Source of the DNA: Candidatus Dormiibacterota bacterium
GTDB taxonomy: Bacteria > Chloroflexota > Dormibacteria > Dormibacterales > Dormibacteraceae
DNA: 64,000 bases
Direction: 5' to 3'
Assembly: GCA_003169845.1 (NCBI GenBank)
Contig: PNAG01000019.1
Coordinates: 71,069 to 135,068, forward strand
The notes under the pieces were generated by a model, which worked only from the letters and a program-made list of their open reading frames with translations, searched no databases and was not told the origin of the DNA. The first letter of the stretch is position 1, and every line of letters starts with the position of its first letter. This document shows, in pieces, positions 34,033 through 44,300 of the stretch. A program made the translations under genes and the position numbers.

Positions 34033-34488
34033 TCAGCCGGTAAGGGCCTGCTCGAGGTCGGACAGGTGGTGGCGCTGGTGCTCCAGCATCCCTGCCATCG
34101 TCTCGCCGAGAGACACGCCGGCATAGGGACCGATCGTGACGGGTGTATCCAGCGCCGCCTCTGTCAACACCATCACGAGGCGCGTGGTGCCCGCGTCATA
34201 TTCGTCGACCAGCTCCTGGGGCTGCTTGTCAGCGCGCCGGCGGACCTGAGACGCGTTCCAGCGGTCGGGGTCGAAGGGCGGTGCGTTCGGGTCTCTGGGC
34301 TCGGTCGCCGAGCTGACGACCGCGGGCAGCGATGCGGCTGAGCTCGAAAGGTGCGCGAGGAGGTCCCGGCACGTCCACCCTTCATAGCCCGGCGCGGCCG
34401 CGGTCCAGTCTCCATGCAGCGCGCGCACGATGCCGGCCAGCTCGATGTAGCCGGCCTGCAGTGAGCTGAGGGACGTTTCGCCGGCCAC
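34033..34488 (-). CDS. DinB/mycothiol-maleylpyruvate isomerase-like protein
   Basis: 151 residues with the four-helix DinB-like fold. LAGIVRALHGDW...GWTCRDLLAHLSSSAASLP is typical of the mycothiol-dependent maleylpyruvate isomerase N-terminal domain, with His in LLAHL and HQRHHLSD as metal ligands. These proteins transfer or conjugate low-molecular thiols or have unknown roles. Substrate unknown. It follows the small membrane gene by 9 bases on the same strand. Confidence 0.75.
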   Translation of the reverse strand: MAGETSLSSLQAGYIELAGIVRALHGDWTAAAPGYEGWTCRDLLAHLSSSAASLPAVVSSATEPRDPNAPPFDPDRWNASQVRRRADKQPQELVDEYDAGTTRLVMVLTEAALDTPVTIGPYAGVSLGETMAGMLEHQRHHLSDLEQALTG

Positions 34489-34497
34489 GGTTCGAGT

Positions 34498-34737
34498 TTA
34501 GTTCGTCCCTGAGGTCGGGCGTGGCGGGTCGTGTAGCGCCGAGCGCCGCAGGCTGATGCCGGTCATGACGATCGCGAGAAGAGGCACCAGCCACCAGGCT
34601 GAAATCCCGTGCGTCACCAGCACGCCGGTCGCCGCCAGCGCGAGCAGCAGAACCAGGGCCACCGTCCAGTCGTCGCCGACGATGAACCGGTAGATGAAGC
34701 GTGCGATGCCGATCGCCGCGGCGACAACCATTCGCAT
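34498..34737 (-). CDS. small membrane protein
   Basis: 79 residues with two hydrophobic helices (DDWTVALVLLLALAATGVLV and WWLVPLLAIVMTG) and a polar tail. Its ATG directly follows the stop of the FTR1-like gene, so the two are translated together. No family recognised. Confidence 0.55.
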   Translation of the reverse strand: MRMVVAAAIGIARFIYRFIVGDDWTVALVLLLALAATGVLVTHGISAWWLVPLLAIVMTGISLRRSALHDPPRPTSGTN

Positions 34738-35463
34738 CTACGCCATCTCGAGCCGCGCTTGATGGATGCGGCGGCGTTCGAGACCGATGTAGGCGGCCGC
34801 GGCGAGGCCGTACACAACTAAGAGGCCGACGATGTCCAGGTCGCTTTGAGGCCAGCTGACGCCAAGACCCTCGAGGGACCAGAAAGTTCCGAAGGACGTC
34901 AGCAGCGTTCCCACGATCAGCTGCAGCAGGCTTCGCGGAATTCGGGTGACGAAGCCTTTCAGCGCAAATCCGGCAGCTCCGATCACGACGACTGCGGCCG
35001 CCGCCCCGACGACGGAAAGGCCCAGCTGCCCTGCCGCGAGCCCGAACGACACGACGATCAACGCGATCTCGAGCCCCTCGAGCAGCACTCCCTTGAATGA
35101 GAGAACGAAGGCGACCCAATCTATGCCGCTGGCGGGAACGTCATCGTCCTGCACGCCCGGCTCACTCATTCCGGCGAGGCCTCGGGCCGCCACGCGCGCG
35201 ATGCCTTTGCGGTACCACTGCAGGCCGAACAACAGAAGCAAGGCACCCACTACTACGCGAAGCGGTCCGATCGGAATCGAACCGAGCGCTACGCCCAGTA
35301 CCGCGACGATCACGGCGAGCACCGCGAAGCCGGCTGCGGCGCCAAGCACGGTTGAGCGCCAGCCGCGCGTCGCGCCAACGCCCAGCACCACAATGACCAT
35401 CTCGATCGCTTCGACCGACGAGGCCAAGAAGGTGGTCAGCAGGACAACGCCGGCTCCTGTCAA
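34738..35463 (-). CDS. FTR1/COG4280-like membrane protein
   Basis: About 241 residues with seven membrane helices in two repeats. The acidic helix motifs ASSVEAIEMVIVVLG and GVLLEGLEIALIVVS match the E-x-x-E plan of iron permease FTR1 relatives. Such motifs line a metal-binding path in FTR1, so metal transport is plausible but not shown. TTG 35463 is chosen because the longer frame overlaps the divergent DUF5996 promoter. Confidence 0.65.
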   Translation of the reverse strand: MTGAGVVLLTTFLASSVEAIEMVIVVLGVGATRGWRSTVLGAAAGFAVLAVIVAVLGVALGSIPIGPLRVVVGALLLLFGLQWYRKGIARVAARGLAGMSEPGVQDDDVPASGIDWVAFVLSFKGVLLEGLEIALIVVSFGLAAGQLGLSVVGAAAAVVVIGAAGFALKGFVTRIPRSLLQLIVGTLLTSFGTFWSLEGLGVSWPQSDLDIVGLLVVYGLAAAAYIGLERRRIHQARLEMA

Positions 35464-35523
35464 CTCACCAATTAAAGCTCGTCTCGCTCGGCGTTGTTCC
35501 CGTGTGGTGGCAGACTGAGATCT

Positions 35524-36426
35524 ATGACCACTCAGGAAGCCTGGCCCGAGCTGCCCTACCCCGCCTGGAAAGACACGCTCGAAACGCTGCACATGAAGCT
35601 TCAGATCGTCGGCAAGGTGCGGCTCTCGCTAACCCCCTTCGAGCCGCAATGGGCCAACGTGCCGCTATATCTGACGTCGCGCGGACTGACCACGACACCG
35701 ATGAAATCTGCCGGACTGATCTTCCAGGTCGACGTCGACCTCATCGACCACCACGTCGAGATCAAGACCGTCCGGGGCGAGAACCGCCGCGTGCCGCTGA
35801 TTGCCCGCCCGGTGGCGGACTTCTATGCCGACTTCATGTCAAACCTGGGCGCGCTCGGCATCGATGCCGGCTTCAAGCCCATTCCCTCCGAAGTCAGTGA
35901 TCCGATTCCTTTTGCAGAGGACATCGTCCACGCGACCTACGAGCCGGAATGGGCGAATCGTTTCTGGAGGGTGCTGTCCCGGGTCGACCTGGTGCTCAAG
36001 GACCATCGCTCCAGGTATCGGGGCAGGCATTCGCCGGTGCATTTCTTCTGGGGCAGCTTCGACCTCGCCTACTCGAGATTCTCGGGCCGCTCGGCCACGC
36101 CGCCACCGGGGGCCGGTCTAATCGAGCGGCTGGGCGGCGACGCCGAGCAGGTCTGTGCCGGCTTCTGGCCAGGCCACTCGCGTTTTCCGCAAGCCGCCTT
36201 CTTCTCGTACACCTATCCGAAGCCCGATGGAATCGAACAGGAGGCGATCGAACCGCCCGCGGCCGGCTGGAGCCCAGAGCTGGGCGAGTTTGCCCTCCTC
36301 TACGAAGACGTCCGTACGAGCGCGTCGCCGGAAGACGCCATCCTCCAGTTTGTCGAGAGCACATATGCCGTGGGCGCGCGTTTGGCCGAGTGGGATGCGC
36401 GCCTCTTCGTCGACCGTCCTGGCTAA
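35524..36426 (+). CDS. DUF5996 family protein
   Basis: 300 residues matching DUF5996 along its length. The start reads WPELPYPAWKDTLETLHMKLQIVGKVRLSL, followed by VPLYLTSRGLTT. The centre holds HFFWGSFDLAYSRFSGR, and the end has YPKPDG with a Trp/Glu-rich strand. The family is widespread in Actinomycetota and uncharacterised. ATG 35524 fits the family start. The FUSC gene follows after 15 bases. Confidence 0.85.
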   Translation: MTTQEAWPELPYPAWKDTLETLHMKLQIVGKVRLSLTPFEPQWANVPLYLTSRGLTTTPMKSAGLIFQVDVDLIDHHVEIKTVRGENRRVPLIARPVADFYADFMSNLGALGIDAGFKPIPSEVSDPIPFAEDIVHATYEPEWANRFWRVLSRVDLVLKDHRSRYRGRHSPVHFFWGSFDLAYSRFSGRSATPPPGAGLIERLGGDAEQVCAGFWPGHSRFPQAAFFSYTYPKPDGIEQEAIEPPAAGWSPELGEFALLYEDVRTSASPEDAILQFVESTYAVGARLAEWDARLFVDRPG

Positions 36427-36441
36427 GCGAAAAGGCAATTC

Positions 36442-38643
36442 TTGATACCGACACAGGCTCTGAGTCGCCGGCTGCGCACCACTGTCAAACTGCCGCGCGA
36501 TCCTGGCTACGGCGCCCTCCGGCGCGCCGCCCGCGCCGCCATCGTCATCCCGCTTGCCTTCGCGTTCGCCGATCTGCTTCTGGGCGCACCGCAAAGCCTG
36601 GTCTTCGTCATGTTCGGCTGCTTCTCCCTGCTCGTGATGTCCGACTTCGGAGGCCTGCGGCGGCCGCGCGCGCTCGCGTACCTGACAGCGACCTTGGTGG
36701 GAGCCGCGCTGGTGGCGCTGGGCACGCTGGTCTCCACCTCGCCCTGGCTTCCGGCGGTCGTGATGTTGCTCGCCGGTTTCGCGATCTCGTTCAGCCGCAT
36801 CTTTGGCGGCTACGTCGCAGCCGCGAACCTCGGCATGCTGCTTTCCTTCGTGATTGCCGTCACCATCCCGGCCTCGCCGGACGTGATTCCGGCGCGCGTC
36901 GGCGGTTGGGCGATGGCAGGGTTGGTGTCCACTCTGGCCGCCGTTGCGTTGTGGCCGCGCTTCGAGCGCGTGACCATGTACCAGCAGGCGACGAGAGCAT
37001 TGCTCGCCGTAGCCGACCTCGTCGAAGGCATGAGGCCTGGTGCGGTCGACGGCGATTTGACGCGCCTCAAAGCGATTGCGGACAAGGCGGTGGAGGAGGC
37101 TCGACAGGGATATGCCGCGATGGGCAAACGTCCAATCGCGCCGGCGCGTCGCGACCGGGCCTTTGTCCAGCTGCTCATCGAGTGTGAGCCGATCGTCGAC
37201 ATCATCGAGCGCCCGTTCAACGAAGATCGGGTGACGGTGCGTCCGGCCTTGCCCGAGGGGGACCAGCTCGTCGCCTCCGTGGTCTCTGCGTTGCGTGCCG
37301 GCGCGGACGTCCTCAAAGGAGGCGCCAAACCGGACCTTCACGCCATCGAAGTCGCGCGATTGCAGCATCGCGCGGCCCTGGACCGGTGGGCGGCCGAGCA
37401 CCTGCGTGCCGGCCGTCCGATCGAGCAGGTGCTGGATGGGCTCGACGTCGACGACACCCTTCGCGTCGTTTCGTACGTGACCTTCACGCTTGGCCGGCAT
37501 GCGGTGATTGCCGCGGGCGCCAAACCGGATGCCGGCGATGCCGCGATAGATGTTCTAACTGCGATCCGAACGCATCTCGAGTCGCCTTCGACTGTGCTGC
37601 AGGGCAGCCTTCGGGTGGCGATCGGACTGGCGATTGCCGTCTTCGTCGCGCGTACGCTCGATCTCTCGCATGCCTTCTGGGTCGTGCTCGGAACGATCCA
37701 GGTCTTGCGCAGCAATGCGCTTGGCACTGGACGCACGATCGTCCTGGCCGTGGCCGGCAACGCGATCGGTGTCGTCCTCGGCGGGCTGTTCGCGGTGATC
37801 GCCGGCAGCCAGCCCGCAGTGATGTGGATCGCGTTTCCGCTCACGGTTTTCGTGGCTGCGTACGCGGCGACGACGATCGGTTTCATGCTGAGCCAGGCTG
37901 CGTTCACCGTCAACCTGATCATCGTTTTCAACCTGATCTCTCCGGCGGGTTGGCAGGTCGGCCTGGTGCGCATCGAAGACCTGATGGTGGGCGCCTTCAT
38001 CAGCTTGCTGGTCGGTGTGCTGCTCTGGCCGCATGGGGCCCGTCGCGAGCTTGCCCGCGCCCTGGGGAGCGTTTATCGAAGCCTCGTTGCCTACCTGGGC
38101 CAGGGTTTCGATCGCGTTTTAGGAGTTGAGCCGGTGGGTGCGCCGGACCTGGCTCGGAAGGTCGTGGTGCGTGCGCGCGACCGTGCCGATGCGGCATTCG
38201 ACACGTTCCTGACCGAGCGGGGTGACGGCGCGTTCGACCGGGAGACGGCGGCTTTCCTGCTTTCTTCGGCCAACCACGCGATCCTGGCGGGCGACCTCCT
38301 CGAGGTGATCGCCGGCATGGGCTATCAGGCCGGCAGCTGCGCCGGCGGTGCGCGCGACGTGGGAGAGCAGGTGCACGCGCTGCTGGGCGCCTACCTTCGC
38401 CTCGCGGACCGCCTGGATCTCTCGCCGGCCGCGGGACCTGACTCTCGCGTTTCCTTATCCGCCTTGCGTCAGGCGGAGCTTGATTGTCTGCGCCGCTGGC
38501 AGACCGACGCCGAGGTGGGGAGGGGGGCGATGGCGGTGGTCATGGCCGGCGAGTGGGTGCAGAACCTCGCGCGCCTCGAAGACGACCTCGAGGAACCCGT
38601 CACGAGCGCGTTCGAGGCAGCGCGCAAGCCGTGGTGGCGCTAG
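36442..38643 (+). CDS. FUSC-family membrane protein (aromatic acid exporter-like)
   Basis: 733 residues with two membrane bundles, ~25-175 and ~380-530, each of about six helices, and cytosolic helical regions after each. LRVAIGLAIAVFVARTLDLSHAFWVVLGTIQVLRSN is the FUSC signature. The N-terminal bundle has FVMFGCFSLLVMSDFGGLR. Family members export aromatic carboxylic acids or are unstudied. Starts at TTG 36442. Overlaps the convergent PanE-like gene by 4 bases. Confidence 0.82.
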   Translation: MIPTQALSRRLRTTVKLPRDPGYGALRRAARAAIVIPLAFAFADLLLGAPQSLVFVMFGCFSLLVMSDFGGLRRPRALAYLTATLVGAALVALGTLVSTSPWLPAVVMLLAGFAISFSRIFGGYVAAANLGMLLSFVIAVTIPASPDVIPARVGGWAMAGLVSTLAAVALWPRFERVTMYQQATRALLAVADLVEGMRPGAVDGDLTRLKAIADKAVEEARQGYAAMGKRPIAPARRDRAFVQLLIECEPIVDIIERPFNEDRVTVRPALPEGDQLVASVVSALRAGADVLKGGAKPDLHAIEVARLQHRAALDRWAAEHLRAGRPIEQVLDGLDVDDTLRVVSYVTFTLGRHAVIAAGAKPDAGDAAIDVLTAIRTHLESPSTVLQGSLRVAIGLAIAVFVARTLDLSHAFWVVLGTIQVLRSNALGTGRTIVLAVAGNAIGVVLGGLFAVIAGSQPAVMWIAFPLTVFVAAYAATTIGFMLSQAAFTVNLIIVFNLISPAGWQVGLVRIEDLMVGAFISLLVGVLLWPHGARRELARALGSVYRSLVAYLGQGFDRVLGVEPVGAPDLARKVVVRARDRADAAFDTFLTERGDGAFDRETAAFLLSSANHAILAGDLLEVIAGMGYQAGSCAGGARDVGEQVHALLGAYLRLADRLDLSPAAGPDSRVSLSALRQAELDCLRRWQTDAEVGRGAMAVVMAGEWVQNLARLEDDLEEPVTSAFEAARKPWWR

Positions 38644-39533
38644 GCGCGTTTTGATTCCCTCTCGCGAAGGTCCTCTACGAGCCGGGCGGTGACCGGCACG
38701 GGTATACCGGCCCTGGCGGCGTGCCGCAGCACGGCTCCCCCGATGGCGTCCAGCTCGAGCGGCCGACCCGTGGCCTGGTCTCGCTGCATCGAGGTCTCGA
38801 AAGATTCCGGGGCCGCGTCAAAGAGGCGGACCGTGGCCTCCGGATCAGGCGAGGCGCCCTCCGCCTTCGCCACGGCAGCCACCTCTGAGATGAGGGCGAT
38901 CGCGTCGTCACGCCGGCGTGCCCGGATGACGCCGACGTTCCCGCGTTCGTGCGTCGTCAGCAGCGCCAGAGGACCCAGCAGGGCGAGCTTGTCCCAAAGC
39001 ATCGCCGTCTCGTCCTCACGCAGGCTGACCTCGAGGCCGCTGGATCGCAGCTGAGCAGCGAGCTGCTCGACCCGGTCCTGAACGCCGGCCGAAGTTGCGA
39101 TCGAAGCCGAGGCGAACGGGCTGGTCTGGCGGATGAGCCCCGGCTCGACCCGAGCCACCTCGACCCGGATGGTCGCCGCGACCACGTTCTCCGGATACCG
39201 CGTGCGCAAGAAGTTCACGTGATCGATGCCGTTGAGAAACGGGATCACGAGGGCTCGGCCGGCGACCTCTGGAGGGATACGCTCCAGGGCACGCTCGAGC
39301 TGTGTTGCCTTGACCGTGATCAAGATGGCGTCCACCTGGCTCTGAAGCCGCGGGGCAGTCTCGACCATCACACCAAAGTTTCCGAAGAGGCGGCTCTCGA
39401 GCCGGAGCCCTCGTTCCGCGATCGCCTGTGCTGTGCTTTCGCCGGCGAGCACCACCACCGAGGTGCCGGCCCTCGCCAGCAGCGCGGCGAGCAGGCCGCC
39501 GACTCCTCCCGGACCCAGCACCGCCACTCGCAC
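38640..39533 (-). CDS. ketopantoate reductase-like dehydrogenase
   Basis: 297 residues. The Rossmann start VAVLGPGGVGGLLAALLARAG binds NADP. The C-terminal helical domain has the ApbA/PanE pattern (LWDKLALLGPLALLT, Lys general acid; ending GRPLELDAIGGAVLRHAARAGIPVP). The family reduces 2-dehydropantoate for pantothenate or acts on other 2-keto acids. A single stand-alone gene cannot tell which. GTG 39533 is chosen by the position of the Rossmann strand. Confidence 0.82.
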   Translation of the reverse strand: MRVAVLGPGGVGGLLAALLARAGTSVVVLAGESTAQAIAERGLRLESRLFGNFGVMVETAPRLQSQVDAILITVKATQLERALERIPPEVAGRALVIPFLNGIDHVNFLRTRYPENVVAATIRVEVARVEPGLIRQTSPFASASIATSAGVQDRVEQLAAQLRSSGLEVSLREDETAMLWDKLALLGPLALLTTHERGNVGVIRARRRDDAIALISEVAAVAKAEGASPDPEATVRLFDAAPESFETSMQRDQATGRPLELDAIGGAVLRHAARAGIPVPVTARLVEDLRERESKRA

Positions 39534-39646
39534 AGCGCCAATCTTAGTTTCCCGATTCGATGTCGATTCCGAGGCAGGCCTTTCGTATAGGAGATGACAA
39601 GCCGTCGCGATACCGCGCGGCCGGCGCAAAGAAAGGAGATCTGCAG

Positions 39647-40249
39647 ATGAGAAGGATTGTTGTGTTCGAGAGCCTTACGCTCGACGGTGTCATGCAGGCG
39701 CCGGGCCGCCCGGACGAGGACCGGCGCGGCGGTTTCGAGCACGGCGGCTGGGCGAACCCGTACGCCGACCCGGACATGGGCCGTGCGGCGGGAGAAAGCA
39801 TGGCCACCACCGGCGGCCTGCTGTTCGGGCGGCGGACCTACGAGGACTTCTACTCGGTCTGGCCCAACCGGACCGACAATCCATTCACTGAGGTGCTGAA
39901 CAACTCTCCCAAGTACGTCGCCTCGAAGACGCTGGAGGAGCCGCTACCGTGGATGAACTCCACGCTTCTCAAGGGTGAAGCCGCCAAAACCGTCGCCAGG
40001 CTCAAGAAAGAGGAGGGCAACGACCTCGTGGTGCTGGGCAGCGGAGAGCTGGTGAGGTCGTTGATGCGGGACAACCTGATCGACGAGTACACGCTCCTGA
40101 TCCACCCGCTGATCCTGGGATCGGGGCAGCGTCTCTTCGCTGACAGCGGTCAAATTGCATGTCTCCGGCTCGTCTCCAGCAAGACGACGACCAAGGGCGT
40201 CATGATCGCGACCTACCAGCCGGAGGCAACGCCGACCAAGAAAAAATGA
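39647..40249 (+). CDS. dihydrofolate reductase-fold (RibD C-terminal-like) protein
   Basis: 200 residues of the YyaP/RibD_C family: MRRIVVFESLTLDGVMQAPG, GLLFGRRTYEDFYSVWPN and LVVLGSGELVRSLMRDNLIDEY. The fold binds NADPH; most members are uncharacterised reductases. The AAAGGAG ribosome-binding site lies 9 bases upstream. Its stop overlaps the start of the YCII gene (ATGA), so the products are made together. Confidence 0.85.
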   Translation: MRRIVVFESLTLDGVMQAPGRPDEDRRGGFEHGGWANPYADPDMGRAAGESMATTGGLLFGRRTYEDFYSVWPNRTDNPFTEVLNNSPKYVASKTLEEPLPWMNSTLLKGEAAKTVARLKKEEGNDLVVLGSGELVRSLMRDNLIDEYTLLIHPLILGSGQRLFADSGQIACLRLVSSKTTTKGVMIATYQPEATPTKKK

Positions 40250-40587
40250 AGCGGTACATGCTCAGCATCTATCAGCCCGACGGAGATCCCCCGCCGCCCG
40301 AGGTGCTGCAGAACGTGATGCGCGACATCGACGCCCTGATCGGCGAGGTCAAGGCCGCCGGCGCGTGGGTTTTCAACGGAGGGCTGTACCCGCCAAGCAG
40401 GGCGACCGTGCTGCGGCTTCAGGACGGCGATGTGCTCTCGACAGATGGCCCGTTCGCCGAGAGCAAGGAGCACATCGGCGGCTTCTTCATCATCAGCGCG
40501 CCGGATCTCGACTCCGCGCTCGAGTGGGCGCGCAGGGCCGCCCGCGCGACCACGCTCCCGATCGAGGTACGACCGTTCCAGGACTGA
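40246..40587 (+). CDS. YCII-related (DGPF) protein
   Basis: 113 residues with the YCII/DGPF pattern: KRYMLSIYQPDGD, LSTDGPFAESKEHIGGFFII and the helical ALEWARRAA. DGPF proteins often accompany ECF sigma factors, but none is visible here. The ferredoxin-like fold may bind a small ligand. Coupled to the DHFR-like gene by an ATGA overlap. Confidence 0.85.
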   Translation: MKRYMLSIYQPDGDPPPPEVLQNVMRDIDALIGEVKAAGAWVFNGGLYPPSRATVLRLQDGDVLSTDGPFAESKEHIGGFFIISAPDLDSALEWARRAARATTLPIEVRPFQD

Positions 40588-40634
40588 TCTGAAGCAAACG
40601 CGCACCGTCCGCAGTGAGGCGGTATGGTGCGGCC

Positions 40635-41267
40635 GTGAACACCGAGTTCGGGACCTGGCATCACGGTTTGATCGCACGGTGGTGGGCAGAGTTCAACGTG
40701 GCGGAGCCCGAGGAGCTGACCTACTTCGGGGCTGCGATCCGGAAGTTCGGTGAGCCTGCTCTCGATATTGGATGTGGCACCGGGCGAATCCTCTTTCCGC
40801 TGCTCGCCGAGGGCCTCGACGTTCGAGAGGCGCTCAAGCGTGCCTACCGGCACCTCGAGCCGGGCGGCGTTCTGTTGATCACCCACCAAAACCTTCCTTA
40901 AGACGATGATGAGGAGGGATGGGGCCTCTGGATTCCCGGACATCGGGGCGGCATCCCGGGCGAGTGGCCGGCTCAGGGCAATCGAAAAACGGCCTCCGAC
41001 GGTGACGAGATCGAGCTGCTGTTTCGCGTTGGGGAGCTTGATCCCTTCGAGCAGCGCACGACCTACGAGATGCGCGCCCGCCTCTGGCACGACGGAAAGC
41101 TCGTCAAGGAAGAGGAGCACAGCCTGAGGATCAGCATCTACTTCGTCCAGGAGCTCCTGCTGATGCTCGACGAGGCCGGCTTTCGGGACGTCGCCGTCGA
41201 GGCAGGGTACACCGGCCGTCCAGCGACCGCCGACGACGGCACAGTCGCCTTCGTGGCCAGGAAGTAG
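40635..41267 (+). pseudogene. SAM-dependent methyltransferase pseudogene
   Basis: Reads in one frame with an internal TAA at 40899-40901. Before it: NTEFGTWHHGLIARWWAEFN, SAM motif I LDIGCGTGRILFPLLAEGLD, then directly REALKRAYRHLEPGGVLLI. The ~80 residues that normally separate motif I from this post-motif helix are missing. After the stop, the frame continues ELLFRVGELDPFEQRTTYEMR to FVARK, a typical C-terminal half. An internal deletion and a nonsense codon make a functional enzyme unlikely. Confidence 0.75.
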
Positions 41268-41332
41268 CTCGAATCGAAGACAAGGCAGCTTCAGGCCGAA
41301 TCACCGTCCGGGAGCTGCGAGGCCTCCTGGCT

Positions 41333-44300
41333 GTGCAGCTGCCCGCGATCGGCATCCCGCCAAACGAGGCCACTGCAGGCGACCTCGTGACGATCAACGA
41401 CCGCCCCGGCTATCAGTTCCTGTTCGGCCGCCGGGGCGACCTTTTCGCCCGGCCCGACCTCGACGCGGGACAGCGGAAACCCTCACGAACCAGAGTGGAC
41501 ACGGTCGCGGCGGTCCACCACCGAACCGGCCCGGGCGACTTCGTGATCCTCGAAAGACTGGGAACCGTGAGGCTCGGGCACATCGAGAGCGTCGGGCTCG
41601 TGGCGGGGCGTCAGGAGCCCGAGTACCTGGTGCGAACGCTTCTCGAGGGCCACCGCTGGTCCGAAACGCGCACGCGATTCGGGGCCGACGAACTCTGGCC
41701 GGTGCCCGCGGAAGCGGCCAGCGCGCTCCTGGAGAAGATGGGCCTGCCGCCTCCCCCCGCGCTGGCCGCCGCACCTCGATCCGCGCTGGCCGGCGCACAC
41801 CGGACTGGCGCTGCTGCTTCGCCACCCGGCACGCCGGCTGCACCCCAGGCCGCCGCCCAGCCCGAGCCAGCCGGCCCGCCGATGCGGCCGGGCGTGCTCA
41901 CGGACGTCTTCTCCAAGGTTGCCTTCCCCGGCAAATTGCGCCGCTATCAGTCGATGGCGCTCGATGCATTCGAGAAGGCGCGAGCGAGCGGTCGCCGTTG
42001 CGCTTACCTGGTGCTGCCGCCGGGTGCGGGCAAGACCCTGGTCGGCCTCGAGATCGCCCGCCGGCTCGGCAACCGGTGTCTCGTGCTCGGCCCGAATACG
42101 GCGATCCAGGAGCAGTGGGTGAAGCAGTGGCGGACCTATCAACCCGCGCTCGTCGAGGCTGGGGACAGTCCCGACCTGGCGGCGCCGATCACCGCACTCA
42201 CGTACCAGGCGATCTGCGACCTCGACTCCCACAATCCGCTGCTCGAGGAGCAGGTGGCCGAATGGCAGGCCGCCGTGGAGGGCGAGCATCCGAGCGCAGC
42301 TGACGCCAATCCTCATCACCGGGCGGAGGCCGCGCGGCTGCGCAGCCACGCCCGCCTGCTGATCGCCGGCTCCGGCGACCACGAGAAGCTGCTCTCGATC
42401 CTGCACCCCAACGGCCGGGCCCTGATCGAGCGCATCAAAGCCGCGGGCCAGTTCACGATCGTCCTCGACGAGTGCCACCACCTCCTCGAGATGTGGGGCT
42501 ATTTGCTTCGTGCGCTGGCGAGCGAGCTCGGGACCAACGTTTTTCTGGTCGGGCTGACGGCGACCCCACCTTCAGAGATGGGAGTGCGCGAGGCATTGCT
42601 CTACCAGGAGCTCTTTGGGCGGGCGGATTTCGAGGTGCCGACGCCGGCGGTCGTGAAGGAAGGAAACCTGGCCCCCTACCAGGAGCTCGCCTACATCACC
42701 TCGCCGCTGCAGCACGAGACCGCGTATATCGCTGATGAGAAGACACGCTTCGAGGAGCTGCTCACAGAGATGACGCGCCCCGACCTCGGGACCATGTCTT
42801 TCACCGATTGGCTGCGCACCCGGATCTTCGAGCGCAAGACAAGGGAAGGAGTCCAGGTCGCATGGCAGCGATTCGAGGCCGACCACCCTGAGCTAGCACT
42901 TGCCGGACTTCGGTACTGCTACGCCAACCAGGTCGAGCTCCCGGAAGGTGCGCGTCCAGGAGAGGCTCAACGCCGGCCCCCGGACGCGGACGACTGGGTG
43001 ACCTTGATCGGCGACTACTGCATCGGACACCTTCGAGAGAGCGCCGATCCCAAGGACATCGAAGCCTGGGAAATGATCCGCAAGTCGCTGCCTTCGCTCG
43101 GGTATGTCCTCAGCCTCCAGGGCATTCGCTCATACGTGTCGCCGGTCGATCGGGTGCTCCTTCTCTCCGCGAGCAAAGGCGTGGCCGCGATCGACATCCT
43201 GAGTGCGGAATCTCGCGCGCTCGGTTCAAGGCTCCGGGCCCTGCTCTTGTGTGATTACGAGGTCGCTGGCAGCGACGTGGTCGGCAAGCTCCACGGTGTT
43301 CTCGACGCCCAGGCCGGATCCGCCGCGTTGCTCCTCCGGACGCTGCTCAGTGACCAGGTGACCGCCGGCCTCGACCCGATCCTGGTGACCGGCCAGACCG
43401 TGGCGTGCTCGACGGCGACGGCCACGGCATTGGTGCCCTGGCTGGAGAGGGAGAGCCCGGACCTGAAAGGTCGCCTGGACGTGGCCTCTCTCTTCAGCTC
43501 GGTCGCCGGCACCGACGATTGGACGTCCGTGCAGCAGATCAAACCCGCCACCGGCTCCTGGTCCGCGTCGCTCTACCTGCCGCTGATCACGCGCTACTTC
43601 GAGGACGGAGCGACCCGCTGCCTGCTGGGAACGCGCGGCCTGCTCGGCGAAGGTTGGGATGCGAAGTCGATCAACGTCCTGATCGACCTGACCGGGGTCA
43701 CGACCACGACCTCGGTGCACCAGATGCGAGGACGTTCGCTGCGGCTCGATCCCACGGACGCGCAGAAGGTCGCCAACAACTGGGATGTCATCTGCGTCGC
43801 TCGCGACCACCCCAAAGGGTCTGCCGATTACGAGCGCCTGGTGCGCAAGCATCGAAACTATTTCGCGATCACGGCCGCTGGGGAGATCGAGTCAGGTGTC
43901 GGGCACGTCGATCAACGTCTCTCTCCTTTCGGCCCGCCGGCGGCCGACGTTGTCGCCACGGTCAATCGCGATGTCATCGAGCGGTCGCTACAACGAGACC
44001 GGATCCACGCCCTGTGGCGCATCGGCGAGCCATACCGGAACCTCCCCACCGAGACCGTTCGCGTTCGCGCGCAGCGGCCGCTCGGGGTATCCGCGCGGGG
44101 ATTGACCGCCGGTGCGCCGGGTGAGCCCGCGCCACGCCTGGTTCGGACCCGCGCGCTCGGCGGCGTGGGCGTGGGCGCGGCGGCTTCGTTGATCTTCCTG
44201 GTCGCCGGTCAGGACCTGCTGGCGATCGGGTTCGGCGGGCTGCTCGCAGCGGGGGGCCTCGGTTGGGCGGCGCAGTCGATCCGAGCCCAGGCCAGCAGGT

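Noticed and set aside
36118-37500. 460-residue minus-strand frame across DUF5996 and FUSC genes
   Set aside because: Spans two real genes on the other strand and has His/Arg/Gly-rich composition typical of shadows in GC-rich DNA.
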